DNA of 64,000 nt, taken from Bacteroidota bacterium (GTDB lineage Bacteria > Bacteroidota > Bacteroidia > Bacteroidales > UBA12077). Made by a program: the position numbers and the translations under genes. Shown in pieces: positions 9,111 through 19,045 of this stretch. The stretch lies in contig JAHLLG010000003.1 of assembly GCA_020444275.1 (NCBI GenBank), positions 186,001 to 250,000 on the forward strand. The letters run 5' to 3'. How positions within the stretch are numbered: position 1 is the stretch's first letter; every line of letters starts with the position of its first letter. Below the pieces are notes generated by a model, which was not told where the DNA came from, did not search any database, and was given only the letters and a program-made list of their open reading frames with translations.

Positions 9111-11051
9111 ATGATTTCAGTTGATCAGTTAACCGTTGAGTTTGGTGCGTTTCAGTTATTTAATGAGGTTTCTTTTGTAATCAATCCGAAAGACCGGATT
9201 GGTTTGGTGGGAAAGAATGGCGCAGGAAAATCAACGTTATTAAAAGTGCTTATGAATATTCAACCTGCAACCAAAGGGATTGTGACTATTCCGTCGGATG
9301 TAACGCTGGGTTATCTGCCTCAAAATATGATGATTAAAGATCAGCGAACGGTTTTTGAAGAGGCCCGCGAAGCTTTCTCCGAGGTACTGCAACTGGATGA
9401 AAAGATAAAAAATATCAATGCGCAGTTGGCCGACAGAACCGATTATGAATCTGCTGAGTATCTTAAGTTGATTCATGATTTAACCGAAGCCAGTGATCGT
9501 TACCAACTGTTGGGTGGCGGTTCAATTGAGGCCAATATAGAACAAACACTGCTTGGACTTGGATTTAAAGCAATAGATTTTGAGCGGCCTACAGCTGAGT
9601 TTAGCGGTGGATGGCGTATGCGAATAGAGTTGGCCAAAATTCTGTTGCGCAGACCGAGTGTTCTTTTGCTCGATGAGCCAACAAATCATCTTGACATTGA
9701 AGCTATACAGTGGTTCGAAGATTTCTTAAAAGATTATCCTGGTGCCGTAGTGCTTATTTCACACGACAGGGCTTTTCTCGATAACATTACTAAACGCACA
9801 TTGGAAATTTCACTTGGAAAAGTGTACGACTACAATGTTCCTTATTCAAAATACGAGGTATTAAGACAAGAACGTAGAGAACAACAACTGGCAGCATATC
9901 GAAATCAGCAAAAATTGATTGAGGAAACGGAAGAGTTTATCGAACGATTCAGATACAAGGCCACAAAAGCGGTTCAGGTTCAATCAAGAATAAAACAGCT
10001 CGAGAAAATTGAGCGTATCGAGGTAGACGACCTGGATACATCATCAATCAATATAAAATTTCCTCCTGCACCGCGATCTGGCGATTTGGTTGTGCGAACC
10101 AAGAACCTGGAAAAGAACTATGCAGATTTAACGGTATTCAAGGATATTGAATTAACAGTTACCCGCGGAGAAAAGATTGCTTTTGTTGGTAGAAACGGAG
10201 AGGGAAAAACAACTCTTTCGAGAATTATTGTAGGTGATCTGGAGTATAGCGGAGAATTAAAAATTGGACATAATGTTTCGGTGGGATATTTTGCCCAAAA
10301 CCAGGATGAACTGCTCGATGAGCATAAAACTGTATTTCAAACCATTGACGATATTGCGGTTGGTGATATCAGAACAAAAATCAGGGATATTTTAGGTGCT
10401 TTTCTGTTTAGCGGAGAAGATATTGATAAAAAAGTGAAAGTGCTTTCGGGAGGAGAACGTTCGCGACTGGCAATGGCGAAGTTGCTGTTGAAACCATACA
10501 ACCTGCTTGTATTGGATGAGCCTACAAATCATCTGGATATGCGCTCAAAGGATATTCTGAAGAATGCATTAAAGAATTTCGAAGGCACGTTAATTCTTGT
10601 ATCTCACGATCGTGAATTTTTGGATGACTTAATTGATAAAGTATATGAATTTCGCGATAAAAAAATTCGGGAACACATTGGCGGAATTTACGAGTTCTTA
10701 AGAAAACGAAGACTTGAAAACTTAAAGGAGTTAGAGCGCAAAGAGAAACAGAAATCGCAAGGAAAAGTAGAAAATACTTCAGAAAATAAACAATCTTATT
10801 TGGAGCGTAAGGAGTTTGATAAAAAGATTCGTAAGGTTGAGAATAAAGTTCAGTCAAGCGAAGAAAAGATCGAGAAGTTAGAACAAGAGCTTGATGAAAT
10901 AGGAAAGATTTTATCTGATCCGGAAAAAATGAACGAAGATCAATCGCTTTTTTCAAATTACCAAGAGCTTAAAAAAGAACTCGAGAGCGAAATGGAAAAG
11001 TGGGAAGAGCAAACAGAGCATCTCGAAGAATTGAAACAACAAAGATTTTAA
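9111..11051 (+). CDS. ABC-F family ATP-binding protein (Uup/EttA-like)
   Basis: A soluble 646-residue protein with two ABC ATPase domains in tandem and no membrane segments. Walker A motifs are GLVGKNGAGKSTLLK and AFVGRNGEGKTTLSR; signatures are FSGGWRMRIELAK and LSGGERSRLAMAK; each is followed by a Walker B LDEPTNHLD. The P-site-type interdomain linker (about 235-325) and a long C-terminal coiled coil (about 535-646) fit the Uup-like branch of ABC-F translation factors, which act on the ribosome rather than in transport. Start chosen at ATG 9111, since an upstream TTG would place the promoter inside the gene. A ribosome-protection resistance role is possible but not indicated. Confidence 0.92.
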   Translation: MISVDQLTVEFGAFQLFNEVSFVINPKDRIGLVGKNGAGKSTLLKVLMNIQPATKGIVTIPSDVTLGYLPQNMMIKDQRTVFEEAREAFSEVLQLDEKIKNINAQLADRTDYESAEYLKLIHDLTEASDRYQLLGGGSIEANIEQTLLGLGFKAIDFERPTAEFSGGWRMRIELAKILLRRPSVLLLDEPTNHLDIEAIQWFEDFLKDYPGAVVLISHDRAFLDNITKRTLEISLGKVYDYNVPYSKYEVLRQERREQQLAAYRNQQKLIEETEEFIERFRYKATKAVQVQSRIKQLEKIERIEVDDLDTSSINIKFPPAPRSGDLVVRTKNLEKNYADLTVFKDIELTVTRGEKIAFVGRNGEGKTTLSRIIVGDLEYSGELKIGHNVSVGYFAQNQDELLDEHKTVFQTIDDIAVGDIRTKIRDILGAFLFSGEDIDKKVKVLSGGERSRLAMAKLLLKPYNLLVLDEPTNHLDMRSKDILKNALKNFEGTLILVSHDREFLDDLIDKVYEFRDKKIREHIGGIYEFLRKRRLENLKELERKEKQKSQGKVENTSENKQSYLERKEFDKKIRKVENKVQSSEEKIEKLEQELDEIGKILSDPEKMNEDQSLFSNYQELKKELESEMEKWEEQTEHLEELKQQRF

Positions 11052-11086
11052 CTATATTTATAACTCCTAACCAGGAGAGCACTTGC

Positions 11087-12373
11087 ATGATTAATCAGTT
11101 TAAATATCTAATTCTTGTTCTAATTGTTGTTGCATTAGCAACATGTAAGCTTAATCAGAAATCAACCGTGCCGCGTAATTTGGAACGCATTTACGATCCT
11201 GCAAGCTCATCAATGCATCCAACAATGAATATTTATAATATATCTGATTCTGCCTCTTTGATAGTGGAACGAATTTTTACCAAGGAACTTTTGTTTAATC
11301 AGGCGAATAAAGAAAACAAACTGCTGGCACGAGTAAAAGTTATCTATAATTTATACGATCTAAATAATAGACAAAACCTGGTGGATAGTGCTACAACTAC
11401 CTTTAAGTTTGATAAAGAGACTGTTGCGTTGTTTTACGATCTGGAAATTCCTGTAAATGCTAAGTTGGAGAATAAATATATTCTGGAAGTAATTACAACT
11501 GATCTGAACAGAAACAGCAACCAGTACGCATTTTTTATTATTGATCGCACCGATAAAAATAGTACAAATGATTATTTAATATACAATAGGTTAGATGATC
11601 AGCTTGTTGCCGATTTGTACATCAATAAACCGAAAGAGGTTAAAATTGAGCATTATAAAGATGATCTGGATTCGATGTTTGTATTTTTCTTTCCCGATAG
11701 GTTTGCTGCAGCGGTTGTTCCATACGAAAAAGATACACTTATTGAAAATTTTGCAACGTATGATTCTACCTGGGTGTGTTATACCGATTCTGTAAATTAT
11801 GCTGATTTTCGCGAAGAAGGAGTTTATTACTTTTCCAGGTATCAGAATGCAGATATTACTCAATCCGGATTTGCTTTGTATAATTTTGGTCACGGGTATC
11901 CAATGATTAAAACTCCTGACGATTTAGCTAAACCAACAATTTATCTTGGAGGTATGGATACCATTGCGGAAAGCGATTCAACCGGAAAATTAACCAAATT
12001 AGCGGTAGACAATTTTTGGCTCGACAAGGAGAATAACATGGATAAATCGAGGCAGCTACTTAAAGAATACTATAAACGAGTTGTTTTCGCAAATACTTAT
12101 TTTACATCGTATAAAGAAGGTTGGCAAACTGATCGGGGAATGATCTACATAATTTATGGTATCCCGGACTATCTGTTTAAATCGGGCGATGAGGAACGCT
12201 GGATTTATAATCCCAATGGTATAGGTCCGGGAATTGAATTTAAATTTAATTGGGTTGAACATCCGATAACGCAAAATCATTACCTGTTAGACAGAGAGAA
12301 ACTTAAAACCACAGGTTGGGACGAAGCAGTGGGGCTCTGGAACACAGGAGAAGTATTTTATTATCAAAATTAG
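11087..12373 (+). CDS. GWxTD domain-containing lipoprotein
   Basis: A 428-residue predicted lipoprotein. The ATG at 11087 gives a clean type II signal (MINQFKYLILVLIVVALATC, lipobox cysteine at about residue 20); an upstream GTG frame would overlap the ABC-F gene and bury the signal. The C-terminal region contains GWQTDRGMIYIIYGIPD, the motif that defines the GWxTD domain family, and a second tryptophan-rich stretch (TGWDEAVGLWNTGE). Function of the family is not established; it is found in Bacteroidota and relatives as an envelope protein. It follows the ABC-F gene by 35 bases and ends 2 bases before rlmB, so the three are probably co-transcribed. Confidence 0.85.
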   Translation: MINQFKYLILVLIVVALATCKLNQKSTVPRNLERIYDPASSSMHPTMNIYNISDSASLIVERIFTKELLFNQANKENKLLARVKVIYNLYDLNNRQNLVDSATTTFKFDKETVALFYDLEIPVNAKLENKYILEVITTDLNRNSNQYAFFIIDRTDKNSTNDYLIYNRLDDQLVADLYINKPKEVKIEHYKDDLDSMFVFFFPDRFAAAVVPYEKDTLIENFATYDSTWVCYTDSVNYADFREEGVYYFSRYQNADITQSGFALYNFGHGYPMIKTPDDLAKPTIYLGGMDTIAESDSTGKLTKLAVDNFWLDKENNMDKSRQLLKEYYKRVVFANTYFTSYKEGWQTDRGMIYIIYGIPDYLFKSGDEERWIYNPNGIGPGIEFKFNWVEHPITQNHYLLDREKLKTTGWDEAVGLWNTGEVFYYQN

Positions 12374-12375
12374 CT

Positions 12376-13116
12376 ATGAAAGAAAACAAAGACTATATTT
12401 TTGGAATTCGGGCAGTAATCGAAGCCATTAAATCAGGAAAACAAATCGATAAGTTAATGATCCGAAGTGGATTAAAAGGAGAACTCTTTTTTGAGCTTAT
12501 TGAGCTGGTTAAAGATTTAGATATTCCGATGCAGTATGTTCCTAACGACAGGATTAACAGAGTTACACGGAAAAATCATCAGGGAGTGCTGGCATTTATT
12601 TCTCCGATTGAATTTCAGCAAATTGAAAATATTTTGCCTGTTATTTACGAAGAAGGAAGAACTCCTTTCATTGTAGTTCTGGATAAGGTTTCCGATGTAC
12701 GTAATTTTGGTGCCATTACGCGAACTGCTGAATGCGCTGGAGTTGATGCCATAATTATTCCTGAAAAAGGATCGGCACGTATTTCCGGCGATGCAGTAAA
12801 AACTTCGGCCGGTGCGTTGCATAAAATTCCGGTTTGCCGGGTTAGAAGTCTTTCCAACGCCATTAAGTTTTTAAAAGATAGCGGAATCCAGGTGGTTGCA
12901 GCTACAGAAAAAGCTCAAGATTTTTATTACCAAACAGACTTTACCATTCCCACTGCTATATTACTGGGAGCCGAAGATAGGGGAGTTGCCATAGAATATC
13001 TAAAAGATGCCGACCAAATGGTTAAAATTCCACTGCTGGGTGAAATTGAATCGTTAAATGTTTCGGTAGCCGCTTCTATTTTGATGTACGAAGCGGTAAA
13101 ACAGAGAACTAGCTAA
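12376..13116 (+). CDS. rlmB: 23S rRNA (guanosine-2251-2'-O)-methyltransferase, RlmB/TrmH family
   Basis: A 246-residue SPOUT methyltransferase. The N-terminal substrate-binding domain (about 1-75, starting with the typical FGIRAVIEAI) is followed by the knotted SAM domain. Family motifs are DKVSDVRNFGAITRTAECAG (motif 1), ILLGAEDRGV (motif 2) and IPLLGEIESLNVSVAASILMYE (motif 3). It methylates the ribose of a conserved guanosine in the 23S rRNA peptidyl-transferase region. The ATG at 12376 is chosen; a GTG 60 bases upstream would overlap the preceding gene and add an untypical leader. It is distinguished from tRNA TrmH by the N-terminal domain. Confidence 0.93.
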   Translation: MKENKDYIFGIRAVIEAIKSGKQIDKLMIRSGLKGELFFELIELVKDLDIPMQYVPNDRINRVTRKNHQGVLAFISPIEFQQIENILPVIYEEGRTPFIVVLDKVSDVRNFGAITRTAECAGVDAIIIPEKGSARISGDAVKTSAGALHKIPVCRVRSLSNAIKFLKDSGIQVVAATEKAQDFYYQTDFTIPTAILLGAEDRGVAIEYLKDADQMVKIPLLGEIESLNVSVAASILMYEAVKQRTS

Positions 13117-13143
13117 TGATTAAATTCTGACAGAGAAGTAGTT

Positions 13144-13410
13144 ATGGGACCTTTACAGCCTGGTTTTTATTATCATATTTATAATCATGCCAATGGAAGT
13201 GAGAATTTGTTTCTAAATGACGAAAATTACAACTTTTTTCTAAAGAGGTATACCTCCTACATTATGCCTGTTGATGATACCTTTGCCTATTGCTTAATGC
13301 CAAATCATATTCACTTTTTGGTAAGAATTAAAGAGATTAATGAGAAGACATCCGAAGTTTTCAAAACTTCGGATGTATTAAGTCTCCAAAGAACCGAGAA
13401 ACTGGGTTAA
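13144..13410 (+). pseudogene. Truncated REP-associated tyrosine transposase (IS200/Y1 type)
   Basis: An 88-residue fragment beginning GPLQPGFYYHIYNHANG and containing CLMPNHIHFLVRI, the HUH metal-binding motif of Y1 (IS200-like) transposases of the RAYT group. Intact members are about 180-220 residues and carry the catalytic tyrosine downstream of this point; here the frame stops at 13408 right beside the convergent permease gene, so the tyrosine is missing and the gene is dead. Within the fragment lies a perfect palindrome (13348-13376) whose core recurs at 23265, as expected for a RAYT/REP relationship. Confidence 0.8.
13348..13376. repeat. REP-like palindrome copy 1 (inside the transposase fragment)
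   Basis: Perfect 14-base arms ACATCCGAAGTTTT (13348-13361) and AAAACTTCGGATGT (13363-13376) surround a single C. The same core occurs in the intergenic palindrome at 23265-23295. Confidence 0.8.
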
Positions 13411-13418
13411 ATTAATTT

Positions 13419-15785
13419 CTATTCATTGTTCAGATTATCTAGCAAATTACCTTTGTATATTATTTTCACGCTTATAATTGAAATTAGTACCACAATTAAA
13501 ATAGAAAAAAGAATAGGAATAATAAATAGTTCTGGGGTAATATGTATTCTTTGAGCAAAATTCTGTAACCACTTATTTATAAGAGTATACGAAACTAGCA
13601 GTGCTGTTATATTTGCAATTAATAACCCGGTGAATTGTTGTTTCAAAAGAAGCTTATTAATTGAAAACTCCGTAGCTCCAACAATTTTACGAATGGTTAT
13701 TTCTTTCAGTTTGGATCTTAAACTTTGTAACGAAACATTAACAAGTCCTGTAATTGCCATAAGTATAATTAAAAAGGTTCCGAAATTTAAGGCTTGTAAG
13801 AATTTGTATTCGGTATGATAAATTTCTTTTATTGTACTTGAAAGTGAACTTATTTCACAGGTTTCGCTCTTTGTGATTTCACTATATTTAGATTTAATAA
13901 TAGCCATGGCATTTTCAGGATGCTTATCTGATAAACGAATGTAGATATAATTAAAAATTCTGTCTTTTATATGAAACACCATTGGTATTATTCCCGATTC
14001 TACATTCTGAATATCAAAATTAGAACATATCGATTCAATCTGAATAGTTTTACCAGTAGGGTTTGTTAGCATTATAGGTAGTTTAGGGCTTTGCGGAATC
14101 CCAATCAATTTTGCTGCATGTTCATTTATAACGTAACCCTTTTGTAATAAGGAAATCTGATCTTTATTCTTAACCGGAATTTTAAAGGTTTTAAAAAAGT
14201 TGTTCTCAATGAACATATGATTTAAAACTACATTCTCATCTGGATTTTTATATTTAGGCACATGCATTTTTCCCATAGTGGAATTTGGAATAGGTAACGA
14301 GCTGGCCGATATACTCTCAATAAATGGTAATTTCTTTATTTCTTCAATAAATGGGCGATAAAAGATGCTAAGTTCCTCTTTAGAAAAATCAATACATATT
14401 ATATTTTCTTCGTTATAACCATGATCTTTTTTAATGGCATAGTTGAGTTGGTTTTTTACTGATAAAGAAAAACTACTCAGTCCAACAAATAAAAATAGTT
14501 GAAAAACAACAACACCTTGTTGAAGATAATTTTTGCTACGCCCCGAAATAAATGAAGAATGAAACAGATCAAGAGGATTGAATTTTGAAATATACAGGTT
14601 AATGTAACTACTACAAATAATTATCATGATCAAGATGATGAATATGCTTATGAAAAAGAATTTAATATTTGAAAAAAACAGAGGGTATAAATTAACCTGA
14701 AAATAAGTATTCCATTTAGGTATTATAATATATGTAAGAATTAAGGATAGAAAGAAAGCAATAATTAAAAACAAAGAAGTTCTAATCATCTGCTGAATTC
14801 TCAAGTCTCTTGTTGATGCTCCTAATGATTTTCGAATGGCAATATCTTTTAAGATAGACTTGGTATTAAAAATTGAAAAAATGATATAATTATTGACTGA
14901 TACCAAAAGAATTATAATTGCTACGGAAATTAATATATATAGGTTATTAATATTCCCATGTGGCTTTGGGTTGTAGCTTATATGATCAGAATAAAAATAG
15001 ATATCCTCAAATGGTTGAAGAGAATATTCTCTAATCATTATTGTTCCATAATCTAATTTTTGTGTTGGAAGTTTCTTCTTAAGTTCATTAATACTTTTAC
15101 CTTCCTTAATCATTATATATGATTCTTGAGGATATATATAATTGTTTAATTTAAGTTGATTGCTTATTTTAATTATGAAATCAGATTTTAAGGTTGAGTT
15201 TATTGGGAAATCTTTTATAACTCCCTTTATCTTAATTAAAAAAGTGTCTGATGCTGATTGGTAAGTAAGTATCTTTCCAACAGGATTGCACTTTGGGAAA
15301 AACACTTTTGCTTTCGAGCTGGTAATTAAAGCATCAAAATCCTCCTTTAATAAATCATTTGCTTCTCCCTTTATAAGAGGGTAAGTAAATATTTTAACTA
15401 TTTCAGATTCGGAGAATATAACATCATTTTCTTCGGAAAAGTAATGGTCACCAATAATCTCGCATGTATTATCATCTTGATATATGCTTATCGCATATTC
15501 AATCTCAGGATAATTATTGTTTAGTTTTTGAATTGTTTCATCTTGGATAAAGGAAATATTGTAGTTTGGATCTGATCCTTCAGGATGATAATTCATTAAT
15601 ATCCTGTAGATTCTATTTCTGTTTTTATGTTGACTATCAAAGCCTGATTCGTTTATAACATACAATAGAATTAAAAGAAAAGTTGTAATTCCAAAAACTA
15701 ATCCAGCTATATTTAAGAACTGCAATAGTTTATTTTTGCCAAATTTTCTTAAGGTAGTAACAAAATAATTTAATATCATCTTCAT
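13419..15785 (-). CDS. Large MacB-like ABC permease (two FtsX domains)
   Basis: A 788-residue permease with an N-terminal membrane segment (about 20-42), a periplasmic MacB-like domain, a first FtsX domain (about 275-400; IAIRKSLGASTRDLRIQQM) and a second one at the C-terminus (about 660-785; ITIRKIVGATEFSINKLL). This eight-helix layout is typical of Bacteroidota permeases annotated as putative antimicrobial-peptide ABC transporter permeases. No ATPase gene is adjacent, so it must use a partner encoded elsewhere. Three histidine kinases lie upstream on the same strand; the 44-base gap would allow a common transcript. Cargo unknown. Confidence 0.88.
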   Translation of the reverse strand: MKMILNYFVTTLRKFGKNKLLQFLNIAGLVFGITTFLLILLYVINESGFDSQHKNRNRIYRILMNYHPEGSDPNYNISFIQDETIQKLNNNYPEIEYAISIYQDDNTCEIIGDHYFSEENDVIFSESEIVKIFTYPLIKGEANDLLKEDFDALITSSKAKVFFPKCNPVGKILTYQSASDTFLIKIKGVIKDFPINSTLKSDFIIKISNQLKLNNYIYPQESYIMIKEGKSINELKKKLPTQKLDYGTIMIREYSLQPFEDIYFYSDHISYNPKPHGNINNLYILISVAIIILLVSVNNYIIFSIFNTKSILKDIAIRKSLGASTRDLRIQQMIRTSLFLIIAFFLSLILTYIIIPKWNTYFQVNLYPLFFSNIKFFFISIFIILIMIIICSSYINLYISKFNPLDLFHSSFISGRSKNYLQQGVVVFQLFLFVGLSSFSLSVKNQLNYAIKKDHGYNEENIICIDFSKEELSIFYRPFIEEIKKLPFIESISASSLPIPNSTMGKMHVPKYKNPDENVVLNHMFIENNFFKTFKIPVKNKDQISLLQKGYVINEHAAKLIGIPQSPKLPIMLTNPTGKTIQIESICSNFDIQNVESGIIPMVFHIKDRIFNYIYIRLSDKHPENAMAIIKSKYSEITKSETCEISSLSSTIKEIYHTEYKFLQALNFGTFLIILMAITGLVNVSLQSLRSKLKEITIRKIVGATEFSINKLLLKQQFTGLLIANITALLVSYTLINKWLQNFAQRIHITPELFIIPILFSILIVVLISIISVKIIYKGNLLDNLNNE

Positions 15786-15829
15786 TTTCTTTTAAGGCAA
15801 TATGAAGATAATAAAAAACGAAAAAAGAA

Positions 15830-17602
15830 CTAAGCCAACTTCAGCGTAAATTTAAAAACAGAACCTGAACCGGGAATACTTTCAACCCAAATCTTGCCCT
15901 GGTTTAGTTCTATAAACTCTTTGCAGATAATAAGACCTAATCCAGAACCTTTTTCATGCTTTGTACCTTGCGTAGTAAAACTCTGATCAATATTAAAAAG
16001 TTTTTCCTGATTCTTTTTTGAGATACCTACACCTTGGTCGGCCACTTCAAATTCTGCAAAACCCTGCTGTATTTTTGATGCAATTTTAAATTTACTATTT
16101 GGATGCGAAAATTTAATAGCATTGGTAATTAAATTTCTAAATACAGTGCTTACCATATTAACATCTGCAAAAACCTTGATGTCAGGATTAATTTTTACGA
16201 TCGCGGTTATCTTTTTCTCTTGCATTAAATCATTGAATAGTGGCAGAATCTCTTCTATAAGCTTTTTCGGACTAAACGATTCGGGCTGAACCTTAATACT
16301 TCCGGTTTGTGCCTTAGACCATTCAAGTAAGTTTTCCAGTAATCGATACAATTGTTGCGAAGAATGATTCATTTTGATAATCAGATCGTGCATATTATCA
16401 GGAGGCTGGTTTTTGAAATCGTCGGCTAAAAATTCGGTTTGTGCCATAAAACCGCCTATTGTGCTTTTTAGATCGTGTGAAATGATTGAAAAAAATTTGT
16501 CCTTTGTAATGTTAAGCCTGTTTAAACTTTTTGTTTGTTCGGTAATTTTTCTGTTTTTAACTGAAAGCAATTGTAGTGCTTTCTTTTTTTCTCTCCCTTG
16601 CCTGTGTAATAAAAAGAGCAGTATGGTAATTACTAAAAATCCACCCGAAAGAACGAAAATGATCGTTCGCCCTAGCTCATTCTGACGGTTAAGTAGGCTA
16701 ATCTCTTTTTCTTTTTTTGCTGTTTCGTATTGTATTTCCAGCTCAGCAACTTCTTTTCTTGATTCCTGGCTAAGTCTTTCGTTTTTTAACTCCGTATATA
16801 GTTCGTAATAATACAGTGCTTTCTGAAAATTAATTTTTTGTTTGTACATGTTGTATAAACATTTGTAATTAATTTCCAGAGTGTAGTTATCTTTTATCTG
16901 TTCAGATATTTCAATGCTCTGCTGAAAACAGCTAAGTGCTTTTGAGTAGTTATTTAGCATACCCTGAACTTCACCAATATTAAGCAACGAGGTTGCAATG
17001 CCTGCTTTATTATGCAGTTTTTTTTCCAGATCATATGATCTGTTGTAGTAATCCAGTGCATCCTGATAATTTTCCATATGAAAATACAATACCCCGATAT
17101 TATTTAGCGTGGTGCTTAATCCTGCCGTATCTTTTAATTTTTCTTTTATTGCTAAGCTTTCTAAATAATACTGAATAGCTGTTTCGTATTTTTCTATATA
17201 CCGGTATACAATGCCTAAGTTATTGTAAGCTGTGGCAATGCCATCAATATCGTCTTGTTCAATATTAATTTCCAGGAATTTTTCAAAAAACTCAATAGAT
17301 TTATCAATCTCGTCCATGTAAAAATATGCTTCACCCAAAAATGAACTGGCCAAATCAAGGTATTTTAAATCACCTTCCTTTTCTGCAATTAAAAGTAGTT
17401 CGCTGGCATATTTAATGGCTTCTTCAACAGAATTATTCATGTATTCTTTGGAAAGTTGCCTGAGACAATCCATACGATCAGCACCCTGCTTATTTTTTAG
17501 AACTCGTTGTAAGCTATCTATTTTGGACGACTGCTGAGACCAACTTATGCATGAAATGAGTAGGAAGAGGATAGGTAGTAATATTTTATTTATATTTAGC
17601 AT
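15830..17602 (-). CDS. TPR-containing sensor histidine kinase
   Basis: A 590-residue protein. It has a signal peptide (about 1-22), about six tetratricopeptide repeats in the periplasm (about 30-275; several YNNLGIVYRY-like helices), one membrane segment (about 312-332), a coiled coil, HisKA (phospho-acceptor H376 in SIISHDLK) and a HATPase_c domain (N-box NLITNAIKF near 494, then DQGVGI and GSGLGL). The TPR sensor should bind a protein or peptide in the periplasm and control autophosphorylation. No response regulator is encoded nearby, so its output partner is elsewhere. It heads a set of three related kinases. Confidence 0.92.
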   Translation of the reverse strand: MLNINKILLPILFLLISCISWSQQSSKIDSLQRVLKNKQGADRMDCLRQLSKEYMNNSVEEAIKYASELLLIAEKEGDLKYLDLASSFLGEAYFYMDEIDKSIEFFEKFLEINIEQDDIDGIATAYNNLGIVYRYIEKYETAIQYYLESLAIKEKLKDTAGLSTTLNNIGVLYFHMENYQDALDYYNRSYDLEKKLHNKAGIATSLLNIGEVQGMLNNYSKALSCFQQSIEISEQIKDNYTLEINYKCLYNMYKQKINFQKALYYYELYTELKNERLSQESRKEVAELEIQYETAKKEKEISLLNRQNELGRTIIFVLSGGFLVITILLFLLHRQGREKKKALQLLSVKNRKITEQTKSLNRLNITKDKFFSIISHDLKSTIGGFMAQTEFLADDFKNQPPDNMHDLIIKMNHSSQQLYRLLENLLEWSKAQTGSIKVQPESFSPKKLIEEILPLFNDLMQEKKITAIVKINPDIKVFADVNMVSTVFRNLITNAIKFSHPNSKFKIASKIQQGFAEFEVADQGVGISKKNQEKLFNIDQSFTTQGTKHEKGSGLGLIICKEFIELNQGKIWVESIPGSGSVFKFTLKLA

Positions 17603-17667
17603 CCTGTATGTTTTGGTCCGAATTTTTCGGGCTAAAGATAAATAAAAATAAGTAGTAAGAATTAATC

Positions 17668-19041
17668 TTATGGTATTCTGGGAAGCGTAAACGTAAAAGC
17701 AGAACCTTTGTTTAGTTCACTTTCGACCCAGATTTTACCTCCGTTTTGTTCTACAAATTCTTTACAAAGAATAAGTCCTAGTCCGGTACCGGCTTCCTTT
17801 TTAGTACCAGGATTTGAAATATATTTCTCAATGCGAAATAGTTTACTTTGGTCTTCTTCTGATAACCCGACACCTCTATCGATAACCGAAATTTTTATCT
17901 GTTGGTTCAAATCAGTACAATGAATATCTATCTGGCTTTTTTCATGCGAAAATTTTATTGCATTACCTATTAAATTGCGTAATGTACTGTCGATCATGTT
18001 TATATCGCAATACACCGCGTGGTTTTGATCAATAGTAAAGTTTATGGTTATCTGTTTGTTTTTGGCTTGCTCTATTGTGTTGTTTATCGCACTGGTTATA
18101 ATATCTTTTATGCCAATCTTTTCAGGTGTAAAAGAAACAGCTTTTATTTGTAACCTAGACCATTCAAGTAAATTATCTAACAAATTATATAGTCGTTTTG
18201 TCGATTTATTTATCTCTTTAAACAACTGTATTTTTTCTTCTTCGGTATACGAAGGATAATCATCAGATAAGAATTCCAGGTGACCTGAAAAGGCAGCCAT
18301 AGGTCCTCTTAAATCGTGAGCTAATATGGAAAAGAATCGATCTTTATTCGTATTTAGCTCTTCCAACTGATTCCGACTCACTTCAATTTCAGATTTTTGT
18401 TTGGATAGAAGTTTGTTTTGATCCTGTTTCTCCAGTAAAAGTTTCTGTGTCTTTTCTTTCTCCTCTTTTAATTTGGTTAGTAATCCGAACTCCTTTATTC
18501 TCGACTTTTCGGTAAAAAAGCTTACCGTGAATATGCCGATATAAATAGCTAAAGGATTCATTAATTCCTGTGTTTGTTCAACTGAAGGGTGTATAAAAAA
18601 TACCAGGTATAAAATGATAAACAGTAATGGAACAGAGTAAACCAGTAGTATTGATTTTTTTCCTTTAACTAAAAAATAGACCGAAATGCTTATTACAACT
18701 ATACCTATAATAGATGATTTAAAAACCGGTGTGTAAAAGGTTATAATCAATATGGTAAATATCATTATTAACAGGCTAATGCAGAACAGGTTATTAATTG
18801 TAATTACTAAAGCGCCATTATGTTTAAGATTAGAGAATTTAATGATTAAAAGTACAATTCCAAGTGAAATAGGGGCTATTCGCGTTAATATCAGTTCAGG
18901 AATTTCACGTATGTAAAAATCTGTAAAACAAAATCCTATTAAAATTAGAATATAAATGGTTATAAAAAAATGATAATGATTTAGTATTAATGCGGGAAGT
19001 CTTTTGTTGTATTCATTTATGATGGAATCATCTTTCATCAT
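17668..19041 (-). CDS. Multi-pass membrane sensor histidine kinase
   Basis: A 457-residue kinase. The first 185 residues contain about six membrane segments with short loops and no recognisable ligand domain. A coiled linker leads to HisKA (H242 in FFSILAHDLRGPM) and HATPase_c (NLIGNAIKF, IDRGVGL, GTGLGLILCKEF). The kinase core is closely similar to those of the two flanking genes. Its stop is next to the start region of the flanking coiled-coil kinase (4 bases apart), so the two are translationally linked and may form mixed dimers. No receiver-domain gene is present in the cluster. Confidence 0.9.
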   Translation of the reverse strand: MMKDDSIINEYNKRLPALILNHYHFFITIYILILIGFCFTDFYIREIPELILTRIAPISLGIVLLIIKFSNLKHNGALVITINNLFCISLLIMIFTILIITFYTPVFKSSIIGIVVISISVYFLVKGKKSILLVYSVPLLFIILYLVFFIHPSVEQTQELMNPLAIYIGIFTVSFFTEKSRIKEFGLLTKLKEEKEKTQKLLLEKQDQNKLLSKQKSEIEVSRNQLEELNTNKDRFFSILAHDLRGPMAAFSGHLEFLSDDYPSYTEEEKIQLFKEINKSTKRLYNLLDNLLEWSRLQIKAVSFTPEKIGIKDIITSAINNTIEQAKNKQITINFTIDQNHAVYCDINMIDSTLRNLIGNAIKFSHEKSQIDIHCTDLNQQIKISVIDRGVGLSEEDQSKLFRIEKYISNPGTKKEAGTGLGLILCKEFVEQNGGKIWVESELNKGSAFTFTLPRIP

Positions 19042-19045
19042 ATAA

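Noticed and set aside
10522..10956. A 144-residue open frame on the minus strand
   Set aside because: It lies wholly inside the ABC-F gene, opposite its second ATPase domain and coiled coil; composition is explained by the sense gene.
11000..11086. A longer N-terminus for the GWxTD lipoprotein from a GTG
   Set aside because: It overlaps the ABC-F gene, gives an untypical basic leader and buries the lipoprotein signal that starts at 11087.
12316..12375. A longer N-terminus for RlmB from a GTG
   Set aside because: It overlaps the preceding gene; the ATG at 12376 gives the standard RlmB start.
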